A stretch of 64,000 bases of DNA from Sphingopyxis sp. Root154. GTDB lineage: Bacteria > Pseudomonadota > Alphaproteobacteria > Sphingomonadales > Sphingomonadaceae. The notes under the pieces were generated by a model, which was not told the origin of the DNA, ran no database searches, and saw nothing but the letters and a program-made list of their open reading frames with translations. Shown here piece after piece: positions 53,659 to 63,365 of this stretch (within the stretch, counting starts at the first letter, position 1; each line of letters begins with the position of its first letter). The position numbers were made by a program, and so were the translations under genes. The DNA lies in assembly GCF_001427105.1 (NCBI RefSeq), contig NZ_LMGI01000002.1:1035025-1099024 (forward strand), written 5' to 3'.

Positions 53659-54183
53659 CTAGATTGGAGAGACCGTGATCGTGATCGTTTCCGAATAGTC
53701 GCCAGCCAGCAGCCCGGCCTCGCCCGAAGGCTCACCAAGCTCGACCGCGAGGACCATGCCGTCCGTCGCGATGCCGCCGTTGCTGGAGATGACGCCGCCG
53801 GCCAGAAGCTGGCGGCTGTTGAAGGATTGGCTCACCGTCTGCCGCGACGGATATCGCACGGGCATTTCGACGGCGAGATTATAAGGCAGGACGCCGCTGT
53901 ACGGGCCTTGGCCGTTCGGCATCGTCGTGTGGGTCAGGCCGCCGCGGGCGCCCTTGATCGTCATCGTGAAAGGGACGTTGCAATCGAGCGCAACGCGCGT
54001 TTCGATACCCAGTCCGCGGCGTTCCAGATTGCCGAAATCCATATTGACGATGCTGCCCATCGCGCAATGCTGGCGGATCGCCCCGCTGACCGCGATTTCG
54101 AGCGATTTGACGTTCCGGATTTCTTCTGCGTTCGCGGGCACAGCAAAGGCCGCCGCGGCAAGCGCAAAAAGCATGAACCTCAT
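53659..54183 (-). CDS. Pilin-like subunit, first gene of the pilus operon
   Basis: 174 aa with a signal peptide (MRFMLFALAAAAFAVPANA). The N-terminal mature region IRNVKSLEIAVSGAIRQHCAMGSIVNMDFGN and DCNVPFTMTIKGARGG provide a disulfide pair. The C-terminus (GDYSETITITVSPI) again looks like a pilin donor strand. The ATG at 54183 has GGGGG upstream. A 249-nt longer frame upstream overlaps the intergenic region and is rejected. Minor pilin or initiator; inference. Confidence 0.7.
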   Translation of the reverse strand: MRFMLFALAAAAFAVPANAEEIRNVKSLEIAVSGAIRQHCAMGSIVNMDFGNLERRGLGIETRVALDCNVPFTMTIKGARGGLTHTTMPNGQGPYSGVLPYNLAVEMPVRYPSRQTVSQSFNSRQLLAGGVISSNGGIATDGMVLAVELGEPSGEAGLLAGDYSETITITVSPI

Positions 54184-54696
54184 GACTCGAACCCCCAAAA
54201 ATCCGGACGGTTTCAGGCTCCGCTTTGCGGCTGGCCATCGGCACCCCCGTGCCCGATGAGCCGCGACCCGACTCATCAACCCGTCTGTTAATAAAAACTT
54301 AGTACATAAATTAAGACAGCTTCGCACCCCCAAATTGGGTCCGGCCAAAATTGGGCGCCGGCGATGTCGTTCAAGTTCAACGTAAATCGGCGCTTTCCGG
54401 CGCCTGTCGAGGGTTAATCCGGCGCACGTCAATCGGCCGGTCGAGCTATCGGCGTTCAGAATCGGGACAGCCGCCGTTAAAATCTTAACAGAAAAATTAG
54501 CTATAAGTTAATTTGAGTTACTGAAATCCCGAGAAACCCATGACGGATTGCCGATTCACCCGCCGCAAGCGGCGCACAGTTCGCCCCGGGGACAGCGAAC
54601 GGACCTTGTTGCGGGGCACCCGGCGGAGCATGTGCCCGCGATGCGGCGCCCCCCATTAACCACTCGACAACCGATCGCCGCGCATAGCGCTAAACC
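54184..54696. other. AT-rich divergent intergenic region between pilus operon and PilZ-XRE 2
   Basis: 513 nt with no convincing gene. It is far richer in A/T than its surroundings at about 54285-54320 and 54475-54530, and contains TTAA in many copies (GTTAATAAAAAC, TTAAAATCTTAA, AAGTTAATTT). There is a direct repeat of AAATTGGG(T/C)(C/G)CCGG-type units at about 54331-54361. An 8-bp inverted repeat, GGCGCCGG (54354-54361) / CCGGCGCC (54397-54404), encloses TTCAAGTTCAA. CCCCATTAACC at 54651-54661 is 46 nt upstream of PilZ-XRE 2. Likely holds both promoters and regulator sites. Confidence 0.6.
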
Positions 54697-55386
54697 ATGC
54701 CCATTCATGCGATGATCGAAAAGCAACAGACCGACGGAAGCACGCGCGGCGCGCCGCGCATGCATATGCGATTTGAAGCGGCGGGATCGCTCGAAGGCAG
54801 CGAGGGCACGACGGTGGCGATCCACAACCTGTCAGCGACCGGCATGCTGATCGAAACCGCATCCGATCTGGCCATCGGTCAGCGGCTTACGATCGCATTG
54901 CCCGAAGCGCCCGATTGCGCCGCCACCATCGTGTGGCGCAGCGAGGCGCTCGCGGGTTGCCGTTTCGACCGGCCGCTGTCGCGCGCGGCGCTCAGCGCGG
55001 CGCAGCTGCGCAATCCGCTTCCGGGGGACGTCGATCCCGCGCGCATTCCCGACGGCGACGAAATGCTGGCCCAGCGCCTGCTCCGGCTCCGGAAGGAACG
55101 CGGCCTCAGCCGCGCGGCGCTTTCGGATCAGACGGGGTTCAGCCGGCCGAGCATCTGGGCGTGGGAAAGCGGCAAGACCGTACCGCGGCGCAGCAACCTG
55201 CCCGCGCTGGCCGAGGCTCTCGGCATTTCAGAGCACGAACTGCTCGCCGGCGGACCGTCGGCGGCGCATGCCGATTCCGCGGCGAGCGCGCAGCAAATGC
55301 ATTCGCTGGTCCGGGCGAGCCGCGAAGAGATCGCAGCACTCGCGGGCGTCGATCCGGCCAAGGTCAAGATCACGATCGAATATTAG
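54697..55386 (+). CDS. PilZ-XRE fusion protein 2 (candidate c-di-GMP-responsive regulator)
   Basis: 229 aa paralogue of the protein at 46997. PilZ domain with R21-MHM-R25 and N44-L-S46-AT-G49, both intact. Linker, then XRE-type helix-turn-helix at about 124-185 (LRKERGLSRAALSDQTGFSRPSIWAWE). A His/Ala-rich link follows, and the tail AGVDPAKVKITIEY matches the tail of protein 1. Start supported by the same CCC(C/T)ATTAACC box at the same 46-nt distance. It is divergent from the pilus operon and its promoter lies in the shared AT-rich region. Confidence 0.85.
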   Translation: MPIHAMIEKQQTDGSTRGAPRMHMRFEAAGSLEGSEGTTVAIHNLSATGMLIETASDLAIGQRLTIALPEAPDCAATIVWRSEALAGCRFDRPLSRAALSAAQLRNPLPGDVDPARIPDGDEMLAQRLLRLRKERGLSRAALSDQTGFSRPSIWAWESGKTVPRRSNLPALAEALGISEHELLAGGPSAAHADSAASAQQMHSLVRASREEIAALAGVDPAKVKITIEY

Positions 55387-55458
55387 GCGCGCACGAAAGG
55401 ACTTGACCCTCACGCTGCGTCATCCCCGATAGGCCGTCCCACGATGAGGAGACGGTGA

Positions 55459-56211
55459 ATGCGCACGGTTCGGCAGGTCGCTAGGGCGGCGGGCATCAGC
55501 GTCAGGACGCTGCATCATTATGATGCCATCGGCCTGCTGAAGCCCGGCCATGTCGGCGCCAACGGCTATCGCTATTATGGCAGGGAGGAGTTGCTGCGGC
55601 TGCAGCAGATCCTCTTCTATCGCGAGCTTGGCCTGCCGCTGGCGGAGATCGCCGCCGTGCTCGACGACCCCGCCTTCGACCCGCTGACGGCGCTGCGCGA
55701 GCATCGCGCCGCGCTCGAAGGCCGGATCGGCCATTACCGGACCCTCATTCGCACCATCGATCGCACGATCGCATCATTGGAAAAGGACGAGGACATGGAA
55801 GACAACGACTATTACGCGGGCATTGCCCCCGAAACGCGCGACCGCTGGCAGCGCGAGGCCGAGGAATTTTGGGGCAAGGACGCAGTCGCGGCGGCGGCGG
55901 CGAAGGCACGATCGTTCAGCAAGGAACAGGTCGCTGCGATCCAGGCCGAGATGGAATCGATCCGCGCCGATTTCCAGCGCCTGTTCCGCGAAGGCGCCGC
56001 CCCCGCATCCGACGCGGTGCAGGCGGTGACCGATCGTCACTATCGCTGGGTCTCGCACAGCTGGACGCCCGACGCCGCGGCCTTCAAAGGCCTCGGCCGC
56101 TATTATGTCGAGAACCCCGAATTCCGCGGCACCTATGACGATGGCGAGCTACCGGGATGTCCAGAGTTCATCGCGGAAGCGATGGCGGTTTACGCCGACC
56201 GGTCGCTCTGA
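55459..56211 (+). CDS. MerR family regulator with TipAS ligand domain
   Basis: 250 aa. N-terminal MerR winged helix ([37 protein letters not shown]) and a coiled-coil dimerisation helix. Residues about 125-250 are the antibiotic-recognition TipAS-type all-helical domain, with [29 protein letters not shown]. TipA regulators bind drugs such as thiopeptides and activate their own and efflux genes. Good GAGGAGAC ribosome site. Its 3' end overlaps queA (convergent) by 22 nt. Confidence 0.9.
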   Translation: MRTVRQVARAAGISVRTLHHYDAIGLLKPGHVGANGYRYYGREELLRLQQILFYRELGLPLAEIAAVLDDPAFDPLTALREHRAALEGRIGHYRTLIRTIDRTIASLEKDEDMEDNDYYAGIAPETRDRWQREAEEFWGKDAVAAAAAKARSFSKEQVAAIQAEMESIRADFQRLFREGAAPASDAVQAVTDRHYRWVSHSWTPDAAAFKGLGRYYVENPEFRGTYDDGELPGCPEFIAEAMAVYADRSL

Positions 56212-57236
56212 CGCGGGAGCAGCAGGCTGGCATCGCCATAGCTATAGAAGCGATATTCGCTTTCGATGGCGTGGGCATAGGCCGCCTGCATCGTCTCTAA
56301 TTCCATCAACGCGCTGACCAACATGAAGAGCGTCGAGCGCGGCAGGTGGAAGTTGGTCATCAGCCCGTCGATCGCCTTGAAGCGATAGCCGGGGGTGATG
56401 AAGATCGCGGTATCGCCCGCGAAGGGCGCGATCACGCCGTCATCCTGCGCCGCGCTTTCGAGCAGGCGCAGGCTGGTGGTGCCCACCGCAATGACGCGGC
56501 CGCCCGCCGCGCGCACGGCATTGAGCCGCGCGGCGGTATCGGCGTCGATCCGCCCCCACTCGGCGTGCATGACATGATCTTCGGTATCGTCGGCCTTTAC
56601 TGGCAGGAAGGTGCCGGCACCGACGTGCAGCGTCAGTGTCTCGGTCAGGACGCCCGCCGCCGCGAGCGCTTCGAGCAGCTTCGGCGTGAAGTGCAGCGCC
56701 GCGGTCGGCGCCGCGACGGCGCCATCCTCGCGCGCGAACATCGTCTGATAATCGGCGCGGTCGGCGTCGTCTGTGGGGCGCTTGCCCGCAATATAGGGCG
56801 GCAGCGGCATCGTGCCCGCACGTTCGAGCAGGACTTCGACCGGCTCGTCGCCGGCGAAGGCGAGGATGAAGCTACCGTCGGGCAGCCGCTCGTCGGCGAG
56901 CGCCGCGGCCCCCGCGCCGAAATCGACCGTCTCGCCGACGCGCAGCCGCTTGGCGTTGCGGATGAACGCCTGCCAGCGGCGCAGGTCGATCCGTTTGTGC
57001 AGCGTTGCGCCGATCCGTGCGTCTCCGCGCCGCCCCTCAAGCTGCGCCGGGATGACGCGTGTGTCGTTGAAGACGAGGCAGTCGCCGGGGCGGAGCCATG
57101 CCGGCAGGTCGCCGACCCCCGCATCGGCGATCTCGTCACCATCGACCACGAGCATCCGCGCCGCATCGCGCGGCCGCGCGGGGCGGAGCGCGATACGCTC
57201 ATTAGGCAGATCGAAATCGAAGGCGTCGACGCGCAT
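56190..57236 (-). CDS. queA: S-adenosylmethionine:tRNA ribosyltransferase-isomerase
   Basis: 348 aa enzyme making epoxyqueuosine from preQ1-tRNA and SAM. Start [54 protein letters not shown] and [16 protein letters not shown] are textbook QueA motifs. Second queuosine gene in the window besides tgt. Upstream on the same strand lies the cyclophilin gene (23 nt), so it may be co-transcribed. Confidence 0.97.
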   Translation of the reverse strand: MRVDAFDFDLPNERIALRPARPRDAARMLVVDGDEIADAGVGDLPAWLRPGDCLVFNDTRVIPAQLEGRRGDARIGATLHKRIDLRRWQAFIRNAKRLRVGETVDFGAGAAALADERLPDGSFILAFAGDEPVEVLLERAGTMPLPPYIAGKRPTDDADRADYQTMFAREDGAVAAPTAALHFTPKLLEALAAAGVLTETLTLHVGAGTFLPVKADDTEDHVMHAEWGRIDADTAARLNAVRAAGGRVIAVGTTSLRLLESAAQDDGVIAPFAGDTAIFITPGYRFKAIDGLMTNFHLPRSTLFMLVSALMELETMQAAYAHAIESEYRFYSYGDASLLLPRQSDRSA

Positions 57237-57259
57237 AATCTTGGTGCGCGCGCCCGCGC

Positions 57260-58066
<807 letters not shown>

Positions 58067-58152
58067 GCTGGATCGGCCTTTGGATAATAAACTGGATTTG
58101 CGCCCCGATGGCGCGCCCTAGCCGGAAAAAGCTGAACGCTCAATGATCGGTA

Positions 58153-58659
58153 TCAGCGTTCGCCCTGGAGCAAGCCCCGCTCGGCGATGCGCGCGACGAC
58201 GGCGTCGCGGACCGACGGCGTTACGAATTTCTGGATGTCGCCACCAAAAATCGCGATTTCCTTGACCAGCCGCGACGCGATCGGTTGCAGCCCGACGTCG
58301 GCCATCAGGAACACCGTCTCGATCCGGTCGTTGAGTTGCTGGTTCATCCCCGCCATCTGATATTCATATTCGAAGTCGGCAACCGCGCGCAGCCCGCGGA
58401 CGATCATGTTCGCGCCCTCGCGCTCCGCAAAATCCATCAGCAGCGAGTTGAAGCCGACGACGCGGATGTCACCCTCGATCGACGCGACCTCGGCCTGCAC
58501 CATCGCGATACGTTCATCATCGTCGAACATCGGCGATTTGGTGATATTGGTCGTTACCCCGATGACGAGCCGGTCGACCAGCTTCGCGCCGCGGCGGATA
58601 ATGTCCATATGCCCCAGCGTAATCGGGTCGAAGGTTCCGGGATAAACCCCAATGCGCAT
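58153..58659 (-). CDS. coaD: Pantetheine-phosphate adenylyltransferase
   Basis: 168 aa, penultimate step of coenzyme A synthesis. Nucleotidylyltransferase motif GVYPGTFDPITLGHMDII, plus KSPMFDDDERIAM, RGLRAVADFEYEYQMAGMN and a second ATP-site segment. Start ATG overlaps the ispA stop by one base (TGATG). A TTG just upstream is not needed. Length is standard. Confidence 0.97.
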   Translation of the reverse strand: MRIGVYPGTFDPITLGHMDIIRRGAKLVDRLVIGVTTNITKSPMFDDDERIAMVQAEVASIEGDIRVVGFNSLLMDFAEREGANMIVRGLRAVADFEYEYQMAGMNQQLNDRIETVFLMADVGLQPIASRLVKEIAIFGGDIQKFVTPSVRDAVVARIAERGLLQGER

Positions 58660-59579
58660 CAACGGTCCCTTTCCACCACATAACGGGCGATCGCGCGCAG
58701 CAGCGCCGCCTCATCGCCAAAACTCGCGAGATGTCCGATTGCCTGTTCGACGAGCGCGGTCGCCTGTTCGCGCGCGCGCTCGAGCCCCATCAGGGTGACG
58801 AAGGTCGCCTTGCCCGCGGCGTCGTCCTTGTGCAGCGCCTTGCCCGCCAATTCCTCGTCGCCCTCGACGTCCATGATGTCGTCGGCGATCTGGAACGCGA
58901 GCCCGATGTCGCGCGAATAGGCGCGCAGCGGCGCGCGGCCCTCGGGCGGGATGCGCGCGAGGATCGCACCGGCCTCGACCGAAAAGGCGATCAGCGCCCC
59001 GGTCTTGAGCTGCTGGAGCCGTGTTACCGTCGGCAGGTCGAAGTTCGACGTCTCGGCGGCGAGGTCCATCATCTGGCCGCCCGCCATCCCCGCCGGCCCC
59101 GCGGCGCGCGCCAGTTCGCAGCACAGCTCGCCGCGCACGAACGGATCGGCGCTCGTCACCGGATCGCACAGCCATTCGAACGCGAGCGCATGGAGCGAAT
59201 CGCCCGCGAGCACGGCGGTCGCCTCGTTGAACGCCTTGTGCACCGTCGGCTTGCCGCGGCGCATGTCGTCATCGTCCATGCATGGCAGGTCGTCGTGGAT
59301 CAGCGAATAGACGTGCATCGCCTCGACCGCCGCCCCGACGCGCAGCGTCAGCGTGCGGTCGACATGGAACAGATCGCCCGCGGCGCGAACGAGCAAAGGA
59401 CGCAGCCGCTTGCCGCCGGCCACCGCCGCATGGCGCATCGCTTCATAGAGCGGTCGGCGCGGGTCGGACGGAACGGCGAGCAGTTGATCGAACAGCGTGT
59501 CGATCCCGGCCGCAACCTCATTCTGGGTGGAAAGGAGCAATTGCCTCTCGCGCGAAGCTTCGCTGTCGACGAGCGTCAC
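58659..59579 (-). CDS. ispA: Farnesyl diphosphate synthase (polyprenyl synthetase)
   Basis: 306 aa prenyl elongase making C15 (or C20) diphosphate from IPP/DMAPP for quinones, carotenoids and hopanoids. First Asp-rich motif LIHDDLPCMDDDDMRRG, the GKRLRPLL IPP site and the second Asp-rich motif IADDIMDVEGDEE are intact. The insert between the Asp residues of the first motif is the bacterial type. It follows xseB, the usual order, and overlaps coaD. Confidence 0.95.
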   Translation of the reverse strand: MTLVDSEASRERQLLLSTQNEVAAGIDTLFDQLLAVPSDPRRPLYEAMRHAAVAGGKRLRPLLVRAAGDLFHVDRTLTLRVGAAVEAMHVYSLIHDDLPCMDDDDMRRGKPTVHKAFNEATAVLAGDSLHALAFEWLCDPVTSADPFVRGELCCELARAAGPAGMAGGQMMDLAAETSNFDLPTVTRLQQLKTGALIAFSVEAGAILARIPPEGRAPLRAYSRDIGLAFQIADDIMDVEGDEELAGKALHKDDAAGKATFVTLMGLERAREQATALVEQAIGHLASFGDEAALLRAIARYVVERDR

Positions 59580-59585
59580 CGTGGA

Positions 59586-59852
59586 TCAGCTTTCGCCGAA
59601 GGGGGTCGTTCCCGCCGGCCGGCCGTCGGCGCCCAGGCTGACCTGTTCGATGCGCGCCTGCGCCGCGGCGAGCCGCGCCTCGCAATGGCCACGCAGCGCA
59701 TGGCCGCGCTCATAGAGCGTCACCGATTCTTCCAAGCTGACATCGCCGCTCTCGAGCCTCCGCACGATCGTTTCAAGCTCGCCCATCGCGGCCTCGAACG
59801 ACAGCGAAGCGATATCGGCGGCGGCGGCAGCAGTGTCGGGGGTGTCCGTCAT
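59586..59852 (-). CDS. xseB: Exodeoxyribonuclease VII small subunit
   Basis: 88 aa. The two-helix XseB core is clear: [55 protein letters not shown]. It forms the nuclease with XseA, encoded elsewhere. ATG at 59852 chosen, because upstream residues are basic and not conserved-looking. It is followed after 6 nt by ispA, a common arrangement. Confidence 0.95.
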   Translation of the reverse strand: MTDTPDTAAAAADIASLSFEAAMGELETIVRRLESGDVSLEESVTLYERGHALRGHCEARLAAAQARIEQVSLGADGRPAGTTPFGES

Positions 59853-59924
59853 GGCCCTGCTTTGGCCCCTTCGCCCCCGTTCGGTCAAGCTTGACGTGGT
59901 GATTTTGCCCTATAGCGTCGCGCC

Positions 59925-60587
59925 ATGTTCATCGGCCATTTCGCCCCGGCGCTGATCGTCGCGGCCCGTCCAAAGGCGGCGGGGCTGGGGACATTGTTCG
60001 TGGCGGCGCAGCTCGTCGACGTCGGCTTTGCCGCATTGCTGATCCCGGGAATCGAGGCGATGCGGATCGTCCCCGGCATCGCCGCGATGAACCCGATGGA
60101 TCTGTACCACATGCCCTATACGCACAGCCTGCTCGGCGCGCTGATCTGGGCGAAGATTTTCGGCCTGCTCGTCTGGTTCGCGACCAAACGCAAAGAGGCG
60201 GCGATCGGCGCCGCGCTGGTCGTGGTGTCGCACTGGTTCATCGACCTCATCGTCCATATCCCCGATCTGACGCTCTATGGCATGCCGCCCAAACTGGGGC
60301 TCGGGCTCTGGAACCATCCGCTGATCGCAATGCCGCTCGAGATCCTGCTGATCGGCGGCGCCTTTCTTTATTATCTGCGCCGCACCGAAGCGCCGGGCGG
60401 CAACCGTCGGCTGTGGATACTCGCCGGGCTGCTCGCCTTTGCGCAGGCGGTCGACTGGTTCGGTCCGAAGGAGCCCGCCTATTCGCTCGCCATCCCTGCA
60501 ACGATGCTCTTCGCTTATGCGCTGCTCGCCGGGACCGCGGCGTGGGCGGGCGCCCGCCGGCGGCTTGTGGTGTCCGTCCACACCTGA
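59925..60587 (+). CDS. Conserved polytopic membrane protein, unknown function
   Basis: 220 aa with about five to six hydrophobic helices (LGTLFVAAQLVDVGFAALLI, LGALIWAKIFGLLVWF, AAIGAALVVVSHWFIDLIVHI, MPLEILLIGGAFLYYL, and two more at the end). The clustered polar residues inside the membrane (YTHSLLGAL, HWFIDLIVHIPD, WNHPLIAMPLE) recall metal-dependent membrane hydrolases of the LexA-like/YdjM class, but I cannot assign a family with certainty. It has no close partner gene. Confidence 0.75.
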   Translation: MFIGHFAPALIVAARPKAAGLGTLFVAAQLVDVGFAALLIPGIEAMRIVPGIAAMNPMDLYHMPYTHSLLGALIWAKIFGLLVWFATKRKEAAIGAALVVVSHWFIDLIVHIPDLTLYGMPPKLGLGLWNHPLIAMPLEILLIGGAFLYYLRRTEAPGGNRRLWILAGLLAFAQAVDWFGPKEPAYSLAIPATMLFAYALLAGTAAWAGARRRLVVSVHT

Positions 60588-60718
60588 CCTCTTCGCGCCG
60601 CGCAATCGCGGTTCTGTTTTTTGCAATTGCTCGCGCCGCGCGAGCCAGTCATGCTGCACTGCACAAGAAGAGAGGGGCTCCGAAGGCAAGTTTTGTTCAT
60701 TAGACAAGGACTTGCATC

Positions 60719-61015
60719 ATGAAAAAATTCATTCTCCCCGCCCTCGGCCTGCTCGCGCTGGCACCGTCCGTCGCCCTCGCGAAGGATGCGCCGACCAACC
60801 GCTTCGAGCATGAAGGCAGCACCTACAGCTATAGCGTCACGCAGGTTGGCGACACGCGCGTGATCAGCGGCGTCGAAGAACGCACCGGCAAGCCGTTTAC
60901 GCTTCGCGTCGGACAGCACCGCGTGCGCGGCGCCGTCGGCTCGCAGCAGGTCAGCTTCGCGCTGCGCGACGTCGCGCCGCTCGTGAAGCCGGCAGCCACC
61001 CTCGCCTCGCGCTAA
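60719..61015 (+). CDS. Small secreted protein, unknown function
   Basis: 98 aa with a classical signal peptide (MKKFILPALGLLALAPSVALA). The mature 77 residues form a small beta-rich domain (FEHEGSTYSYSVTQVGDTRVISGVEE, then FTLRVGQHRVRGAVG). No Cys and no recognised family. Between its own promoter and a terminator, so a single-gene unit. Confidence 0.7.
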   Translation: MKKFILPALGLLALAPSVALAKDAPTNRFEHEGSTYSYSVTQVGDTRVISGVEERTGKPFTLRVGQHRVRGAVGSQQVSFALRDVAPLVKPAATLASR

Positions 61016-61033
61016 ACCGTCTCTCCGACAGCA

Positions 61034-61064
61034 ACCCCATGATGTTTTCGCATCATGGGGTCTG
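61034..61064 (+). terminator. Terminator of the small secreted protein gene
   Basis: Perfect 11-bp stem ACCCCATGATG / CATCATGGGGT with a TTTTCG loop, followed by CTGTTCGTTTT. T run is interrupted, so strength is moderate. Confidence 0.7.
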
Positions 61065-61097
61065 TTCGTTTTGCGCCTGTGCGGCTAAAGGCGCGCC

Positions 61098-63341
61098 ATG
61101 ACTCAGCACGCGCCCGCCATCACCCCCGAAATCGTCGCCGAACATGGGCTTTCGCCCGAGGAATATGATCGCGTCCTCCACGCGCTCGGGCGCGAGCCGA
61201 ACCTGGTCGAACTCGGCATCTTCTCGGTCATGTGGTCCGAGCATTGCAGCTACAAGAGCTCGCGCCTCCATTTGAAGAAATTGCCGACCGAAGCGCCCTG
61301 GGTGATCTGCGGCCCCGGCGAGAACGCCGGCGTGATCGACATCGGCGAAGGCGAAGGCGGCAAGAAGCTCGCCGCGATCTTCAAGATGGAGAGCCACAAC
61401 CACCCGTCGTACATCGAACCCTATCAGGGCGCGGCGACCGGGGTCGGCGGCATTTTGCGCGACGTCTTCACGATGGGCGCACGCCCTGTTGCGAACCTCA
61501 ACGCGCTGCGCTTCGGCCGCCCCGACCATCCGAAAATGAAGCATCTCATCTCGGGCGTCGTCCACGGCATCGGCGGCTACGGCAATTGCGTCGGCGTGCC
61601 GACCGTCGGCGGCGAGGTCAATTTCCACAAGGCGTATGACGGCAACATCCTCGTCAACGCGATGACCGTCGGCGTCGCCGAGCAGGACAAGATCTTCTAT
61701 TCGGCCGCCAGCGGCGTCGGCAATCCGATCGTCTATGTCGGCTCGAAAACCGGGCGCGACGGCATCCACGGCGCGACCATGGCCAGCGCGGATTTCGGCG
61801 AGGATGCCGAGGAAAAGCGCCCGACCGTGCAGGTCGGCGACCCCTTCACCGAAAAATTGCTGATCGAGGCGTGCCTCGAACTGATGGCGTCGGACGCGAT
61901 CGTCGCGATCCAGGACATGGGCGCCGCGGGCCTCACGTCTTCTTCGGTCGAGATGGCGTCGAAGGGCGGCGTCGGCCTCCACCTCAAGATGGACGATGTG
62001 CCGCAGCGCGAAACCGGCATGACGGCGTATGAGATGATGCTGTCCGAATCGCAGGAACGCATGTTGATGGTGCTGAAGCCCGGCCGCGAGGATTTCGCCG
62101 CCGCGATTTTCCACAAATGGGAACTCGATTTCGCCGTGATCGGCACCGTCACCGACACCGGCCGCATGGTGCTCGAGCATCATGGCGAGATCGTCTGCGA
62201 CATCCCGCTCGCGCCGCTCGCCGACGACGCCCCGCTCTATGACCGCCCCCACGTTGCGACCCCGAAACAGGCCGAGTTGACGAATGTCCCCGAGACGAAG
62301 GACGTCGCGGCCGACCTCAAGACGCTGATGGGCACCCCCGACATCGCCAGCCGCCGCTGGATCTGGGAACAATATGACAGCCAGGTCGGCGCCGACACGG
62401 TACAGACCGGCGGCGACGCCGCACTCGTCCGCATCCACGGCACCGACCGCGCGCTCGCCATGTCGACCGACTGCACCCCGCGCTATTGCTACGCCGACCC
62501 GGTCGAGGGCGGCAAGCAGGCGGTCGCCGAAACCTGGCGCAACATCAGCGCGGTCGGCGCCACCCCGCTCGCGATCACCAATTGCCTGAACTTCGCCAAC
62601 CCGCAGCGTCCCGAAATCATGGGCCAGATCGTCGGCTGTCTCGACGGCATGGCGCAGGCGTGCATCGCGCTCGACTATCCGATCGTGTCGGGCAACGTCA
62701 GCCTTTACAACGAGAGCAAGGCGACCGGCGGCGGCAGCGCGATCCTGCCGACCCCCGCGATCGGCGGCGTCGGCGTGATCGAGGATTGGAACAAGGCGGT
62801 CGGCATCGGCTTCAAGCGCACCGGCGACATCGTGCTCGCGGTCGGCGAACGCGCCGGCCATCTCGGCCAGTCGGTGTGGCTGCGCGAAATCCATGGCCGC
62901 GAAGAAGGCCCGCCGCCCGAGGTTAACCTCCGCTGCGAAAAGCGCACCGGCGACTTCATCCGCGGCGCGATCAACGCCGGCTGGATCACGGCGTGCCACG
63001 ACGTGTCGGACGGCGGCATGGCGGTGACCCTCGCCGAAATGGCGCTCAAGTCGAACATCGGCGTGCTCGTCAGCGAAGAGCAGCCGTTCGGCGTCGCCGA
63101 AAGTTTCTTCGGCGAAGATCAGGGGCTGTATCTCGTCACTGTCTGCGACACCTGCCTTGCTGACTTCCTCGACGCCGCGGGCCGCGCAGACGTGCCCGTC
63201 GATCCCGTCGGCCGCACGATCAAGGACCGCATCGTCTTCGAACTGGAGGGCAGCGACCATCAGGTCACGCTGGCGGAACTTCGCGAAGCGCATGAGGGCT
63301 TTTTCCCGAATTTGATGGGAGCCGACGCGGCGCTCGCCTGA
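61098..63341 (+). CDS. purL: Phosphoribosylformylglycinamidine synthase subunit PurL
   Basis: 747 aa ATP-dependent ligase subunit of de novo purine synthesis (the small-PurL type, working with PurQ and PurS). Motifs: [76 protein letters not shown] and [15 protein letters not shown]. Length fits the small PurL family rather than the 1300-aa fused enzyme. PurQ and PurS genes are not adjacent in the window. Confidence 0.97.
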   Translation: MTQHAPAITPEIVAEHGLSPEEYDRVLHALGREPNLVELGIFSVMWSEHCSYKSSRLHLKKLPTEAPWVICGPGENAGVIDIGEGEGGKKLAAIFKMESHNHPSYIEPYQGAATGVGGILRDVFTMGARPVANLNALRFGRPDHPKMKHLISGVVHGIGGYGNCVGVPTVGGEVNFHKAYDGNILVNAMTVGVAEQDKIFYSAASGVGNPIVYVGSKTGRDGIHGATMASADFGEDAEEKRPTVQVGDPFTEKLLIEACLELMASDAIVAIQDMGAAGLTSSSVEMASKGGVGLHLKMDDVPQRETGMTAYEMMLSESQERMLMVLKPGREDFAAAIFHKWELDFAVIGTVTDTGRMVLEHHGEIVCDIPLAPLADDAPLYDRPHVATPKQAELTNVPETKDVAADLKTLMGTPDIASRRWIWEQYDSQVGADTVQTGGDAALVRIHGTDRALAMSTDCTPRYCYADPVEGGKQAVAETWRNISAVGATPLAITNCLNFANPQRPEIMGQIVGCLDGMAQACIALDYPIVSGNVSLYNESKATGGGSAILPTPAIGGVGVIEDWNKAVGIGFKRTGDIVLAVGERAGHLGQSVWLREIHGREEGPPPEVNLRCEKRTGDFIRGAINAGWITACHDVSDGGMAVTLAEMALKSNIGVLVSEEQPFGVAESFFGEDQGLYLVTVCDTCLADFLDAAGRADVPVDPVGRTIKDRIVFELEGSDHQVTLAELREAHEGFFPNLMGADAALA

Positions 63342-63365
63342 CGTCGTCGTGAAAGAGAGGGGCCG

